A stretch of 64,000 bases of DNA from Methanothrix sp. (GTDB taxonomy: Archaea; Halobacteriota; Methanosarcinia; Methanotrichales; Methanotrichaceae). The notes under the pieces were generated by a model. It worked only from the letters and a program-made list of their open reading frames with translations, was not told the origin of the DNA and searched no databases. Positions 15,461 to 24,851 of this stretch are shown here, in pieces. Position 1 is the stretch's first letter. Every line of letters begins with the position of its first letter. The stretch lies in the NCBI RefSeq assembly GCF_016706325.1, contig NZ_JADJJX010000001.1:682001-746000 (forward strand). Reading direction: 5' to 3'. The position numbers and the translations under genes are program-made.

Positions 15461-16456
15461 CTACTTCTTCTCCAGCCACGGCATCATAGCCCTCAACTGC
15501 GCTCCCACCTCTTCAATGGGGTGCTCGGCCTCCATCTTCTCCAGCGACCTCTTGACCGGGAGGCCGGCCTGGCTCTCCAGGATCCACTCCCGGGCGAACT
15601 CCCCGGACTGGATCTCCGCCAGGATATCCAGCATCTCCTGGCGGGACTGATCATTGATTATCCTGTGGCCTCTTGTCATGCCCCCGTACTCTGCAGTGTT
15701 GGAGACATTGTTCCACATGCGCATGAATCCGCCCTCATAGATCAGGTCCACAATCAGCTTCAGCTCGTGGCAGGCCTCGAAGTAGGCGATCTCGGGCTGG
15801 TATCCCGCATCCACCAGGGTCTCGAAGGCCGCCTTGATCATCTCCGTCACCCCGCCGCATAAGTCCACCTGCTCCCCGAAGAGATCGGTCTCCGTCTCCT
15901 CAGTGAATGTGGTCTCTATGACCCCTGCCCGGGTGCCGCCGATGCCCTTGGCATAGGCCAAAGCCCTCTTCATGGCCTCACCGGAGTGATCCTGCTCCAC
16001 TGCCACCAGACAGGGAACTCCCTTGCCCTCCTGATAGGTCCTGCGCACCAGGTCGCCGGGTCCCTTGGGCGCTACCATGACCACATCGACATTCTCGGGC
16101 GGGACGATCTGGAAGTAGCGGATGTTGAAGCCATGACTGAATCCCAGAACATCCCCCTCCTCCAGATGGGGGGCGATCTGCTCCCGGTAGATCCTGCCCT
16201 GATGCTCATCCGGCAGGAGGATCTGAATGTAGTCCGCCGCCCGGGCTGCATCAGCAACGCTCATGGCCTTCACTCCATTCGCCTCCGCCCTCTTCCAGGC
16301 CCTGGAGCCGGGAATGTCGGCTGCTATCACATTAAGGCCGGAATCCTTCAGATTCTCCCCCTGGGCGTGCCCCTGATTTCCCCATCCCACTATGGCGATG
16401 GTCTTGTCCGATAATGCCTTCAAGTCTGCATCCTGGTCATGGTATATTTTCGCCAA
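15461..16456 (-). CDS. ilvC: Ketol-acid reductoisomerase (IlvC)
   Basis: 331 aa class I enzyme that isomerises and reduces 2-acetolactate (or 2-aceto-2-hydroxybutyrate) to the dihydroxy acid in valine, leucine and isoleucine synthesis. The N-terminal Rossmann motif is IVGWGNQGHAQGENLKDSG. The catalytic domain has metal-binding acidic residues in TETDLFGEQVDLCGG and FEACHELKLIVDLIYEGG. The strand after the glycine loop reads NVIAADIPGSRAWKRA; an Asp ends the second strand where NADPH enzymes usually carry Arg/Ser, which may favour NADH. It is the last gene of the leuA-ilvB-ilvN-ilvC operon. Confidence 0.95.
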   Translation of the reverse strand: MAKIYHDQDADLKALSDKTIAIVGWGNQGHAQGENLKDSGLNVIAADIPGSRAWKRAEANGVKAMSVADAARAADYIQILLPDEHQGRIYREQIAPHLEEGDVLGFSHGFNIRYFQIVPPENVDVVMVAPKGPGDLVRRTYQEGKGVPCLVAVEQDHSGEAMKRALAYAKGIGGTRAGVIETTFTEETETDLFGEQVDLCGGVTEMIKAAFETLVDAGYQPEIAYFEACHELKLIVDLIYEGGFMRMWNNVSNTAEYGGMTRGHRIINDQSRQEMLDILAEIQSGEFAREWILESQAGLPVKRSLEKMEAEHPIEEVGAQLRAMMPWLEKK

Positions 16457-16496
16457 ATCTCATTCCTCCAAATATTAAATAAACAAAAAATAATAA

Positions 16497-16988
16497 TTAA
16501 GCTTTGATTACCTTCGCCCCTCTCACCATCGAGACCTTTCCGGTGCGGGCCAGCTCCTTTATTCCGAACTGGCGCAGGAGCTGAATCATCGCCTCGACCT
16601 TATCCTCATCTCCTGTGACCTCGATTATCATCGACCTTTGGGAGACATCGATGATCTTGGCCCGGAAGATGTCCACGATCTGAATAACCTCGCTCCTGCT
16701 CTCCCGGTCGACGCTGACCTTGATTATGGCCAGCTCTCTCTCCAGAGAATCGGCCGGGTCCAGTTCGCTCACCCGGATGACATTGATCAGCTTGGAGAGC
16801 TGCTTTATCACCTGCTCCAAAGTATCCCTGTCACCATGCACAGAGATGGTCATGCGGGAGTAGTCGGGATTGTCTGTGGCCCCCACCGACAGGCTATCGA
16901 TATTGAATGACCGGCGGCTGAAGAGGCCGGCGATGCGGGTGAGAACCCCGGACTTGTTCTCCACAATGACAGCTATGACATGCTTCAT
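16497..16988 (-). CDS. ilvN: Acetolactate synthase small (regulatory) subunit (IlvN)
   Basis: 163 aa, usual length. The N-terminal ACT domain reads VIVENKSGVLTRIAGLFSRR followed by SFNIDSLSVGATDNPDYSRM. The second half has IQIVDIFRAKIIDVSQRSMI. It binds branched-chain amino acids, mainly valine, and gives feedback control and full activity to IlvB. Start at 16988 directly abuts the ilvB stop at 16989, so the subunits are co-translated. ilvC follows after 40 nt. Confidence 0.95.
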   Translation of the reverse strand: MKHVIAVIVENKSGVLTRIAGLFSRRSFNIDSLSVGATDNPDYSRMTISVHGDRDTLEQVIKQLSKLINVIRVSELDPADSLERELAIIKVSVDRESRSEVIQIVDIFRAKIIDVSQRSMIIEVTGDEDKVEAMIQLLRQFGIKELARTGKVSMVRGAKVIKA

Positions 16989-18787
16989 CTAGCAGCCCTC
17001 CTCGCCGAAAACCCCTTCCCTCTCCTGGGCGTAAATCCTCTCCAGATGGCTGCATTGAACCTCATCACACCACTCCAGCTCCAATATCTCGCTCAAGGTG
17101 GCCCCTGCAGGGACCATGGGCGAGACCCTCTCCGCCGGATTGACGATGAAGTCCATCACACAGGGCCGGTCTATCGCCAGAGCACTGCGAATCACATCCT
17201 CGACCTCAGAGGGCTTTGTGGCCCTCAAGCCCACCGCCCCATAGGCCTCGGCGAGCTTCACGAAATCCGGGCTGGTCCGGCCAAGAATGGTGGCTGAGTA
17301 CCTCTTCTCGAAGAACAGCTCCTGCCACTGCCGCACCATACCCAGGCAGCCGTTGTTCAGCACTGCCACCTTCACTGGAATGTCGTTGACCACCGCCGTC
17401 GCCAACTCCTGGCTGTTCATCAGGAAACTGCCGTCCCCGGCAATATCGATGACGGTGCTCTCCGGCCGCCCCATCTTGGCGCCAATGGCCGCCGGGAAGC
17501 CATAGCCCATCGTCCCCAGGCCGCCGGAGGATATGAACCTCTGCGGATCCTTATGCACAAAGAACTGCGCAGCCCACATCTGGTTCTGTCCGACCTCAGT
17601 GGTGATGATGGCATCGGGCGCCAGCTCGCAGAGCTTCTCGATAACATACTGGGGCTTGATGATGTTCATGTCCGGGATGTAGCGCACAGGATGATCCCTC
17701 TTCCAGCCATCGATCTTATCCAGCCAGGGTCCTTTGGGCTTTGGCGAGACCTCCTTGAGGAGCCCCTGCAGGGCATTACGCGCATCTCCCACCACGGGTA
17801 TGTCCACCCGCACGTTCTTTCCCACCTCCGCTGGATCGATATCGATATGAACGATCATGGCATGGGGGGCGAAGCTGGAGGTCCTGCCCGTCACCCGATC
17901 ATCGAATCGGCGCCTATAGCGATTATCAGATCCGACTCCTGGATGGCATAGTTGGCATACTTGGTGCCGTGCATCCCCAGCATTCCCAAAGAGAGGGGAT
18001 GGTCCTCGGGAAAGCAGCCCACCCCCATAAGGGTGGTGGTGACAGGAGTGTTAACCTTATTTGCTAACTCCAAGAGCTCCTTATGAGCAGAGGCGTACCT
18101 CACGCCGCCGCCGGCATAGATGACCGGCTGGCTCGCCTCCATTAAAGCCTTTGCCGCCCTCCTGATCTGCATCTCATGGGGCTTGACGGAGGGATGATAT
18201 CCTGGCAGGCTCACATCCGGCCAGGTGAATACCAGCTCATCCACAGTCACATCGCGGGGAAGGTCGATCAGGACCGGGCCGGGCCGTCCGGTGCGAGCGA
18301 TATAGAAGGCCTCCCTGAATACCTTTGGTATCTCCTTGGCACTGCGGATCAGGTAGTTGTGCTTGGTAATGGGCAGGGTGATGCCGGTGATATCCGCCTC
18401 CTGAAAGGCGTCCTTTCCTATCAGCCAGGTGTTCACCTGGCCGGTGATGGCCACCATAGGAACTGAGTCCATATAGGCATTGGCAATGCCTGTGACCAGG
18501 TTCGTGGCCCCTGGCCCGGAGGTGGCAATGCAGACTCCCACCCTTCCCGTAGCCCGGGCATAGCCATCTGCCATATGGGCCGCCCCCTGCTCATGGCGCA
18601 CCAGAATGTGGCGGATGTCCGAGTTGTAGATGGCATCGTAAAGAGGTAGCAGTACCCCGCCGGGCAGCCCGAATACCACATCTACATTCTCTCTCTTCAG
18701 GCTTTCCAGCACCGCCTGGGCGCCGGTCATCTTCTGGGGCGTATCTCGATTTTTGTCTGAGCCCGTCCGGGCTATGCCTTTCGACAT
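16989..18787 (-). CDS. ilvB: Acetolactate synthase large subunit (IlvB), split by a one-base frameshift
   Basis: ThDP- and FAD-dependent enzyme that condenses two pyruvates, or pyruvate and 2-oxobutyrate. The N-terminal part (18787 to about 17905) has FGLPGGVLLPLYDAI and the catalytic-Glu region LVRHEQGAAHMADGYARATG. The C-terminal part has the ThDP motif GDGSFLMNSQELATAVVNDI ending in LNN. They meet where IAIGARFDDRVTGRTSSF is expected, but the sequence reads GGCGCCGATTC instead of GGCGCCCGATTC, so one C is missing in a C run. The two halves together give full length (about 598 codons). Given its place in a complete operon, a consensus error is far likelier than a pseudogene. Confidence 0.9.
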
Positions 18788-20295
18788 TTAGCTATATCCT
18801 CCTCTTCCAGCCGCATCAGCCGGTTGATGCCATTGAGCACCGCTTCCACTGATGCCATGATAATATCTGCGCCAGCTCCTCGAGCTGTGATCTTCCGATC
18901 TGCCATTGCCATTGTCACCCACACTTCAACCAGGGCATTGGTCCCGCCAGTTACAGCATCCACATGATACTCATCGAGGCGAACATCAGCCACACCTGAG
19001 ATGGCCCTCCTTATTGCATTGATGGCCGCATCCACCGGACCCACACCCACTCCCGCCTCCAGCCTCTCATTTCCGGCCAAGAGGATCTTGACCGAGGCTG
19101 TGGGGGTGACGGTATTGCCGGCAACCACCGTCAGCTCCTCCAGCTTCACCTTCGGCTCCATCTGAATGGAGAGCACGGTATCTGCTATGCTCTGCAAATC
19201 CACATCCGAGACCCGTTTGCCCTTATCGCCCAGCTCCTTTACCCGGGCCACTATCTCATCCAGTTGCTGATGAGTGACAGACAGGCCAAACTCGCGCATG
19301 GCCAGCTCCACTGAGGCCCGGCCGGCATGCTTGCCCAGAACTATGCGCCTCTTTCTGCCCACACTCTCCGGGTGCATAGGCTCATAGGTATTGGTATCGG
19401 CCAAAAGTCCATGCACATGGACTCCCGCCTCATGGGTAAAGGCATTCTCGCCCACTATCGCCTTATTGGGGGCGACCAGAAGGCCGGTCATTCGCGCAAC
19501 AGTCCTGGAGAGCTGGTAGATATCCTCGCACCTGATCCCGGTATCGATCTGATAAAGGGACTCCAGGGCCATCACCACCTCCTCCAGGCTGGCATTTCCC
19601 GCCCTTTCCCCAATTCCATTCACAGTCACATGGGCCTGAGAGGCACCGGCGCGAAGGGCAGCGATTGTATTGGCAGTGGCCATGCCAAAGTCATTATGGC
19701 AGTGTATGCTGATGGGCGCTCCCAGCCGGGAGAAGCGGGAGAATATCTCCGCTGCCACCTCTGGAACCAGCACGCCCACTGTATCGCAAAAGGCCAGCCT
19801 GTCAGCGCCCGCCTCGATTCCAGCCCTGTAAAGTCTGGCCAGAAAATCGAGGTCCGAGCGGCTGGCATCCTCGCCGCTCAGTTCCACTATCAGCCCATGC
19901 TCCTTGGCATAATCGGTCACGTCCACCGCCATGCGCACCACCGACTCCCGATCGGCCTTCAGCTTGATCTTGATGTGAAGGTCAGAGACCGGCACGACCA
20001 GGTGGACTGAGTCCACATCGCAGGCTAGAGCGATATCGATATCTGAGGTTAAAGCCCGGACATAGCTGCATATCTCGGCATTTAAGCCTGAATTTGCAAT
20101 TGCTTTTATTGCCAGGCGTTCTCCTTCGGAGGTCATCGCCGACCCGGCTTCGATGACATCCATCCTAAGAGAGTCTAGCCCTTGAGCGATGGTGAGCTTC
20201 TCGTCAATGCCCAAAGATACGCCTGGAGTCTGTTCGCCGTCACGTAGGGTAGTATCTAGAAATCGTATTCTACCCGATAAATCGATCCCACGCAT
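18772..20295 (-). CDS. 2-isopropylmalate synthase / citramalate synthase family (LeuA/CimA)
   Basis: 507 aa. Condenses acetyl-CoA with a 2-oxo acid: 2-oxoisovalerate for leucine, or pyruvate for the citramalate route to isoleucine. The TIM-barrel starts RFLDTTLRDGEQTPGVSL and carries the metal motif SIHCHNDFGMATANTIAALR. NAFTHEAGVHVHGLLAD follows, and a C-terminal LeuA allosteric dimer domain begins near residue 390 (VTPTASVKILLAGNERLE, later DAVTGGTNALVEVWV). Which 2-oxo acid it uses cannot be settled by reading; archaeal members of this group do both. First gene of the operon; its 3' end overlaps ilvB by 16 nt. A TATA box lies about 25 nt before the ATG. Confidence 0.9.
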   Translation of the reverse strand: MRGIDLSGRIRFLDTTLRDGEQTPGVSLGIDEKLTIAQGLDSLRMDVIEAGSAMTSEGERLAIKAIANSGLNAEICSYVRALTSDIDIALACDVDSVHLVVPVSDLHIKIKLKADRESVVRMAVDVTDYAKEHGLIVELSGEDASRSDLDFLARLYRAGIEAGADRLAFCDTVGVLVPEVAAEIFSRFSRLGAPISIHCHNDFGMATANTIAALRAGASQAHVTVNGIGERAGNASLEEVVMALESLYQIDTGIRCEDIYQLSRTVARMTGLLVAPNKAIVGENAFTHEAGVHVHGLLADTNTYEPMHPESVGRKRRIVLGKHAGRASVELAMREFGLSVTHQQLDEIVARVKELGDKGKRVSDVDLQSIADTVLSIQMEPKVKLEELTVVAGNTVTPTASVKILLAGNERLEAGVGVGPVDAAINAIRRAISGVADVRLDEYHVDAVTGGTNALVEVWVTMAMADRKITARGAGADIIMASVEAVLNGINRLMRLEEEDIAKCRKA

Positions 20296-20316
20296 TCATG
20301 CTCAATCACCCAACGG

Positions 20317-20324
20317 CATATAAG
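20317..20324 (-). promoter_or_regulatory. TATA box of the branched-chain amino acid operon
   Basis: CTTATATG on the minus strand, centred about 25 nt before the ATG at 20295, so the transcript start is at or very near the start codon. A GGTGATT ribosome-site-like sequence also sits just before the ATG, so a short leader is possible. Confidence 0.5.
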
Positions 20325-20441
20325 CCGTCTCCGGCCATAAGATCTTTAATGATTGATAAAGCTATCGAAGGGCTTGCCGATGCCGATTGGCACTTCACCT
20401 CCGAGCAGAGCACCTTCGTTGAATGACGTCCAAGGGGAAAC

Positions 20442-20448
20442 TTTAAAA
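20442..20448 (+). promoter_or_regulatory. TATA box upstream of the secreted-paralogue cluster
   Basis: TTTAAAA preceded by GGGGAAAC. The predicted transcript start near 20470 lies downstream of the first ATG (20465), which argues that translation begins at GTG 20477 or ATG 20495. Confidence 0.45.
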
Positions 20449-20494
20449 CGTTGAAAACCGACGCATGCTGAGAACGGTGAAGGATGGAAAAGGA

Positions 20495-21607
20495 ATGAAG
20501 TTCAATATGCTGTTTATCTCTGCCACTGTGCTCTTCTGCTTAACAGTGCAGATCTTTCCCCTGACCTATATTGCGTCTGCAGATGGCTGGGGCATCAATC
20601 CCCTGGGAGACACATCAGAAGACACATCAGAAGACACCGATTCCCATGTGAGCAAGAATCAGAATCTTCCGACCTCCAGCGGATTGTCCCCGGCATTTGG
20701 GGCCTCCAACGAAGTAAGCACAGCCTCATCCTTGAACACCTCAGGCGAGCTGATGAAGAAAAATGTGACCTTAGAGGGCCTGAATCCAGACAAGGCCAGC
20801 CCGCAGGTGGCAGGATCGGCTATCATCTGGGTGGCCAATGCAACAGCTCCGGATGATGAGGAGCTTCTCTATGATTTCTTCCTGAAAGGGCCCGCAACCG
20901 GCGGCGAGCTTATTGAGAAGACGGGATGGGGAGCAGAGAATAGCTGGACCTGGAATACCTCTGAGGCCGATATCGGGCAGAATCAGGTCCAGGTGCAGGT
21001 CAAGCGCCCGGGCGCAGGAGGAGTTGAGGCCCTAAAATCGCAGAATTTCACCATTTCTGCCCCCGCCTCTGAAAACCAGGTGACAGATTCCTCTGCCAGC
21101 ATGGAAAAACCCAAACCAGCCGAGTTGAACCCTCATCCAGGAGGGAAGACCGCCAACATCGATGTGAGCAAGCCGAGGCTCGCTCCCGATGAGAGGGGAA
21201 TTGCCGCCGCTGGCGGCCTGCTGGATGAGACCCGGAGCACCTGGGATCCCCAGTCTGCATCATCGGATGATATGGATGTGGGCGGAAAATGGAGCGTTGA
21301 GCTTGCCGGATCGGGATGCACTCTGGATATAAAAAATCTCATTCAAACAGGAGGCAGCATCGTGGGGATGGGAGATCTGATCGAGGGGAATATAAAGATC
21401 CCCCAGACCATAAGAGGTACAGTCACCTCCACCTCCCTGAGACTGCGGTCGAAGGCAGTGATAGATGAATTTGGAAATGATATTGACAAGAGCGTGAGCC
21501 TTTATCTGGAGAAGGAGGGCTGGAGCTTCCAGGGGCGCTATGAATTGTATTCCGGCAATGAATTGACAGGAGAGGGGAATGCTACCGCCAGCAGATTCAT
21601 CAACTGA
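20495..21607 (+). CDS. Secreted protein, first of three paralogues
   Basis: About 370 aa from ATG 20495 (AAAGGA just before it). Signal peptide (FNMLFISATVLFCLTVQIFP); low-complexity linker with repeated TSEDTSEDT; a middle domain from about residue 90 (VAGSAIIWVANATAPDDEEL to VQVQVKRPGAG) that looks Ig-like; and a C-terminal domain (residues 265-370) beginning GGKWSVELAGSG and ending GEGNATASRFIN. That C-terminal domain recurs in the next two genes. No enzyme motif; probably a surface or extracellular binding protein. The family is not known to me. Confidence 0.75.
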   Translation: MKFNMLFISATVLFCLTVQIFPLTYIASADGWGINPLGDTSEDTSEDTDSHVSKNQNLPTSSGLSPAFGASNEVSTASSLNTSGELMKKNVTLEGLNPDKASPQVAGSAIIWVANATAPDDEELLYDFFLKGPATGGELIEKTGWGAENSWTWNTSEADIGQNQVQVQVKRPGAGGVEALKSQNFTISAPASENQVTDSSASMEKPKPAELNPHPGGKTANIDVSKPRLAPDERGIAAAGGLLDETRSTWDPQSASSDDMDVGGKWSVELAGSGCTLDIKNLIQTGGSIVGMGDLIEGNIKIPQTIRGTVTSTSLRLRSKAVIDEFGNDIDKSVSLYLEKEGWSFQGRYELYSGNELTGEGNATASRFIN

Positions 21608-21682
21608 GGGGGCGGTCATCCTCCCCATCTCAGCCGAGAAAGGCTCAATCGATTGATATCAAAGATAAAGGAGCACGAGATA

Positions 21683-22309
21683 TTGAAGATCCATTCAATC
21701 CTATGCTTGATCCTGATCACAGCCTTGCTCGCCTGTCCAGCCTGGGCAGGCTGCGGCAGGTGGGTGATCCGGGACAATAGCGACTATCTCTCCGACCCGG
21801 ACTTCGATCAAGCAGTAGCATCCTCTACTGGCTCTGCTGCCACCCTCAATCCTGATGGCACCGTCAGGGGATCGGGAGGAAGAGAGGCCGCAGATGACAA
21901 AGACCACCAGAAAGAGGCCCAAAATAAAGATAAGGCCCTCCCGGGGGGTGCCCCTGGCAGAGATCTGGGAGGGGAATGGAAGGTACAGCTCGATATGAAG
22001 GCCGACCGGCTGGATGAGCCAGGCGGGAAGGATAGGCAGCAGGCCTTGGATCTGATCCTCATCCAGAGAGAAGGCCAGCTGCAGGGATATGGCAGCCTCC
22101 TTGAAGGGGATATTGAATTTCCTGCTGCCGCCTCCGGCCATATATCCGCTGATTCTGTCAGCTTGATTGTCTCTTTAGTCGGGCAGAAGAGGGAGTACAG
22201 GATGGATCTGACCGCCAACAACGACGGGATGAGGGGAATCTGCGAGCTATATGAGAGCGAGAGGCTGGCCGGGAGGGGGAATGTCACCGCCAGCAGACTC
22301 TCCAGTTGA
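21683..22309 (+). CDS. Secreted protein, second paralogue
   Basis: About 208 aa from TTG 21683, nine nt after GGAG; TTG 21653 upstream lacks a ribosome site. Signal peptide to ACPAWA|G, then CGRWVIRDNSDYLSDPDFDQ shared with the third paralogue, a charged linker (residues 60-100), and the common C-terminal domain: GGEWKVQLDMKAD, LDLILIQREGQLQGYGSLLE, ending GRGNVTASRLSS. The gene lies 75 nt after the first paralogue and 21 nt before the third, on one strand, so the three are probably co-transcribed. Confidence 0.75.
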   Translation: MKIHSILCLILITALLACPAWAGCGRWVIRDNSDYLSDPDFDQAVASSTGSAATLNPDGTVRGSGGREAADDKDHQKEAQNKDKALPGGAPGRDLGGEWKVQLDMKADRLDEPGGKDRQQALDLILIQREGQLQGYGSLLEGDIEFPAAASGHISADSVSLIVSLVGQKREYRMDLTANNDGMRGICELYESERLAGRGNVTASRLSS

Positions 22310-22330
22310 GACCGGAAGGAGGAGAAGATA

Positions 22331-22990
22331 TTGAACATACATCCATTAGTATATCTGGCATTGATAGCTGCCCTCTTGAGCAGCCCAGCCGGAGCAAGTT
22401 GCGGCACATGGATTATCAGGGGCAACACCGAATACCATTATGATGCAGAGTACGAGAGGGCAGTGATATCCTCTACCGGCCATTCAGCTGCCCTCAACTC
22501 CAATGGCGAGGAAGGGGCAACCAAGCCGAACAATCCGCCCGGTGGAGATGCAAGCCGGACAGAAGGGGCATCAAATGAGAGCGCAAAAGCTCCTAAAGAG
22601 GAGGCTGCGCCGGTGAAGGCGGCAAAAGAGGCAGTGGCAGAAGAAGATCCGGTCGTGGATCTGAAGGGCGACTGGAAGGTCTTTCTCGACGCTGTGATCG
22701 ACGGGCAGAATAGGCAGGATATACTGGATCTGATCCTGATTCAGACCAAAGACCGGCTGCAGGGCTATGGAAATATCCACCAGAAAGGCATAAACATCCC
22801 TGTAACCGCCACCGGCCGTATAGCCTCCAATGATTCTATCAGCCTGAATGTGAAGCAGGTGGAGGAGAATAAGGACTACAGGCTCGATCTGGCCCTGGCC
22901 GGAGAGAGGATGGAGGGCAGCTACAAAATCTATCAAGACGGGACCCAGGCGGGAGGAGGGAATATAACTGCCAGCAGATCAGAGCTTTAG
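22331..22990 (+). CDS. Secreted protein, third paralogue
   Basis: 219 aa from TTG 22331 (GGAGGAGAAGATA before it, the same start context as the second paralogue). Signal peptide, then CGTWIIRGNTEYHYDAEYER, an Ala/Lys/Glu-rich linker, and the shared domain: KGDWKVFLDAV, LDLILIQTKDRLQGYGNIHQ, ending GGGNITASRSEL. The alternating hydrophobic pattern suggests a beta-sandwich or small barrel. Function unknown. It converges on rlmH with a gap of only 6 nt. Confidence 0.75.
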   Translation: MNIHPLVYLALIAALLSSPAGASCGTWIIRGNTEYHYDAEYERAVISSTGHSAALNSNGEEGATKPNNPPGGDASRTEGASNESAKAPKEEAAPVKAAKEAVAEEDPVVDLKGDWKVFLDAVIDGQNRQDILDLILIQTKDRLQGYGNIHQKGINIPVTATGRIASNDSISLNVKQVEENKDYRLDLALAGERMEGSYKIYQDGTQAGGGNITASRSEL

Positions 22991-22996
22991 CCGCAA

Positions 22997-23479
22997 TCAC
23001 TTGTGATAGGGCTCGTGACGAATTATTCTGAAGCTGCGATATATCTGCTCCAGAAGGATCACCCGCATCATCTGATGAGGAAAGGTCATCTCAGAGAAAG
23101 AGAGGATCATATCTGCTCTGTCCAGTACCGCCGGCGCCAGACCCAGGGGGCCGCCAATTATGAAGGCCACCTCAGACTGGCCTTGTAGAATGAGCCCCTC
23201 CAGCATCTCTGCCCACTGCTGCGAGTCCAGGGCATCTCCAGTTCTGTCCAGGACCAGCACTGAGCCTTTTTGGCGCTTGAGCCTCTTGAGAATCGCCTCC
23301 CCTTCCGCCTCCATCGCCTTCATCTCCTCTACTGGGGAGAGGCCCTCTTTCGAACTGATGGCAACCTCCACCACCTCCAATCGAGCGTAAGGGCGGAGGC
23401 GGCGGATGTAGTCGGCTGCAGCCTCTTGCCAGAACCTCTCCCGCAGGCGACCGACAGCGATTATTCTGAGGATCATCAA
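22997..23479 (-). CDS. rlmH: 23S rRNA (pseudouridine-N3)-methyltransferase RlmH
   Basis: 160 aa SPOUT-family methyltransferase, the normal length. In bacteria it methylates pseudouridine 1915 in helix 69 of 23S rRNA; some euryarchaea also carry it. Family marks: ILRIIAVGRLRERFWQEAAA at the N-terminus, VLVLDRTGDALDSQQWAEML, the SAM-binding knot segment VAFIIGGPLGLAPAV, and the conserved C-terminus SEMTFPHQMMRVILLEQIYR with final EPYHK. Single gene, transcribed toward the secreted-paralogue cluster. Confidence 0.93.
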   Translation of the reverse strand: MMILRIIAVGRLRERFWQEAAADYIRRLRPYARLEVVEVAISSKEGLSPVEEMKAMEAEGEAILKRLKRQKGSVLVLDRTGDALDSQQWAEMLEGLILQGQSEVAFIIGGPLGLAPAVLDRADMILSFSEMTFPHQMMRVILLEQIYRSFRIIRHEPYHK

Positions 23480-23559
23480 CTGGACCTCTGCTTGATTGCA
23501 TTATCTGAAGAGGGTTAATGCAGGTGGAACCAATTTGCCGGCTCGGCCGGCCCCTTGTT

Positions 23560-23630
23560 CATCGGACCTGACCATTGAACCCGCTCATTGGACCTGACCA
23601 TCGATACCCGCTCATTGGACCCGCCTATTA
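23560..23630. repeat. 26/27-bp tandem repeat, about 2.5 copies
   Basis: CAT(T/C)GGACCTGACCAT plus ACCCGCT recurs from 23560, 23586 and 23613 (spacing 26 and 27 bp), in the gap between rlmH and telA. The third copy is partial. Confidence 0.75.
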
Positions 23631-23675
23631 AACCAGCCTACTGGGCCCGCAGGGATCGGTCTTGCAGAAAACCAG

Positions 23676-24818
23676 CTACATTTCCAGCCTGTGCCCCTTC
23701 TCCAGCTGCTGAATCTGCTCCTCGCCCTTGGCAGCCAGCTCCCTGAACTGCTCGATCGTCTCCCTCATCTTTGGCAGAGCCTCCTGTTTGTAGGTGTTGA
23801 TGGAATCCATCGCCTCCATGACCTCGACGAAAGCGGCTTTTAGATCCTCGGCAGAGACACTGCTCTGAATGGATTGCTTATGTGTCTCAGCCCCCTGCTT
23901 TTTCAGCAGATCCGAGGTGATGCTGATCAGATCGCTGGTGGTCTCATTTAGCACCTGGATCTTCTTCAAGACGATCTTCTGGTTGTACAGGGCGCCTGCA
24001 ACCATCACTGATGTTCGCAGGGCGGACATCGTCACCGTCTTTGCCCTATCCACTCCTCTCATCAGCTCCCGGTTGTTTCTGATCACAACCTCAGTTGCCA
24101 GTATTCCCTGCTGATTGACAACGATCATCTGCTGCAGATCCATGATCCTCTGCCGGAGAGGAAAGAGGACCTCCTCGGTGACGAACCTGATCTTTTCCGG
24201 CTCCTCATTTCTGGCTTTGGCCTCCTCGATCTGTCTATTGATCGATTCGTCCATCAGAGAGCCCAGCTGGACCTCTCTCAACAGTCTCCGGGTTAAATCA
24301 CGCAGCGACTGCTGCTCGATCTCCAGGGTGGTGTTGTTGTTCTTCAGAACCGCCCTGCCTTTATCCAGAGAGGCGATTATATCTGCTATGGCTGAATCTG
24401 CCCTCTGGTATCGGGCAAAATAATCGCGGACGGGGTTAAAGAACTTGCCCAGAAAGCTGCCATCCTTGATGAATTCAATCCGGCTGGGGTCAAGGCCTTT
24501 AAGCTCCCGGGTCAGCTCCATCAGACCCTTTGCCACCACTCCACCATCATCCCCATTCTTGGACAGCTCCCCCACTGTCACCTGAAGCATAGAATTCTTG
24601 GCTGCCGAGCCTTTCATCGACTCGGCGCCGAAGGACTCTATCGACTTGAGGATGAACTTCTTTTTGGCCAACTCATCGATATCCAGGGTCAGAATCTCGG
24701 CTACATTGCTCTCCGCCACCTTCTGAAGCTGGGCGATCTCTTCAGGCACCGGTTTGGCCTGCTTTAGAACCTCATTCTTGATCGCCCCATCATCTGGAAC
24801 CTCCATTGTGAAAGCCAT
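23676..24818 (-). CDS. TelA-family (toxic anion resistance-like) protein
   Basis: 380 aa, cytosolic and almost entirely helical, no membrane segments. It matches the TelA/KlaA/YaaN family in length and pattern: IASLDKGRAVLKNNNTTLEI, then LGSLMDESINRQIEEAKARN, and the conserved LRQRIMDLQQMIVVNQQGIL, followed by VIRNNRELMRGVDRAKTVTM. TelA proteins were named for tellurite resistance, but most function in cell-envelope stress with unknown biochemistry. Last gene of an operon with a VWA-lipoprotein-like gene and a membrane coiled-coil gene, the same type of company (VWA, XpaC-like proteins) TelA keeps in bacteria. Confidence 0.85.
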   Translation of the reverse strand: MAFTMEVPDDGAIKNEVLKQAKPVPEEIAQLQKVAESNVAEILTLDIDELAKKKFILKSIESFGAESMKGSAAKNSMLQVTVGELSKNGDDGGVVAKGLMELTRELKGLDPSRIEFIKDGSFLGKFFNPVRDYFARYQRADSAIADIIASLDKGRAVLKNNNTTLEIEQQSLRDLTRRLLREVQLGSLMDESINRQIEEAKARNEEPEKIRFVTEEVLFPLRQRIMDLQQMIVVNQQGILATEVVIRNNRELMRGVDRAKTVTMSALRTSVMVAGALYNQKIVLKKIQVLNETTSDLISITSDLLKKQGAETHKQSIQSSVSAEDLKAAFVEVMEAMDSINTYKQEALPKMRETIEQFRELAAKGEEQIQQLEKGHRLEM

Positions 24819-24851
24819 TCTACTGCCTCATTCCCTTGAATCCTCTTTTAT

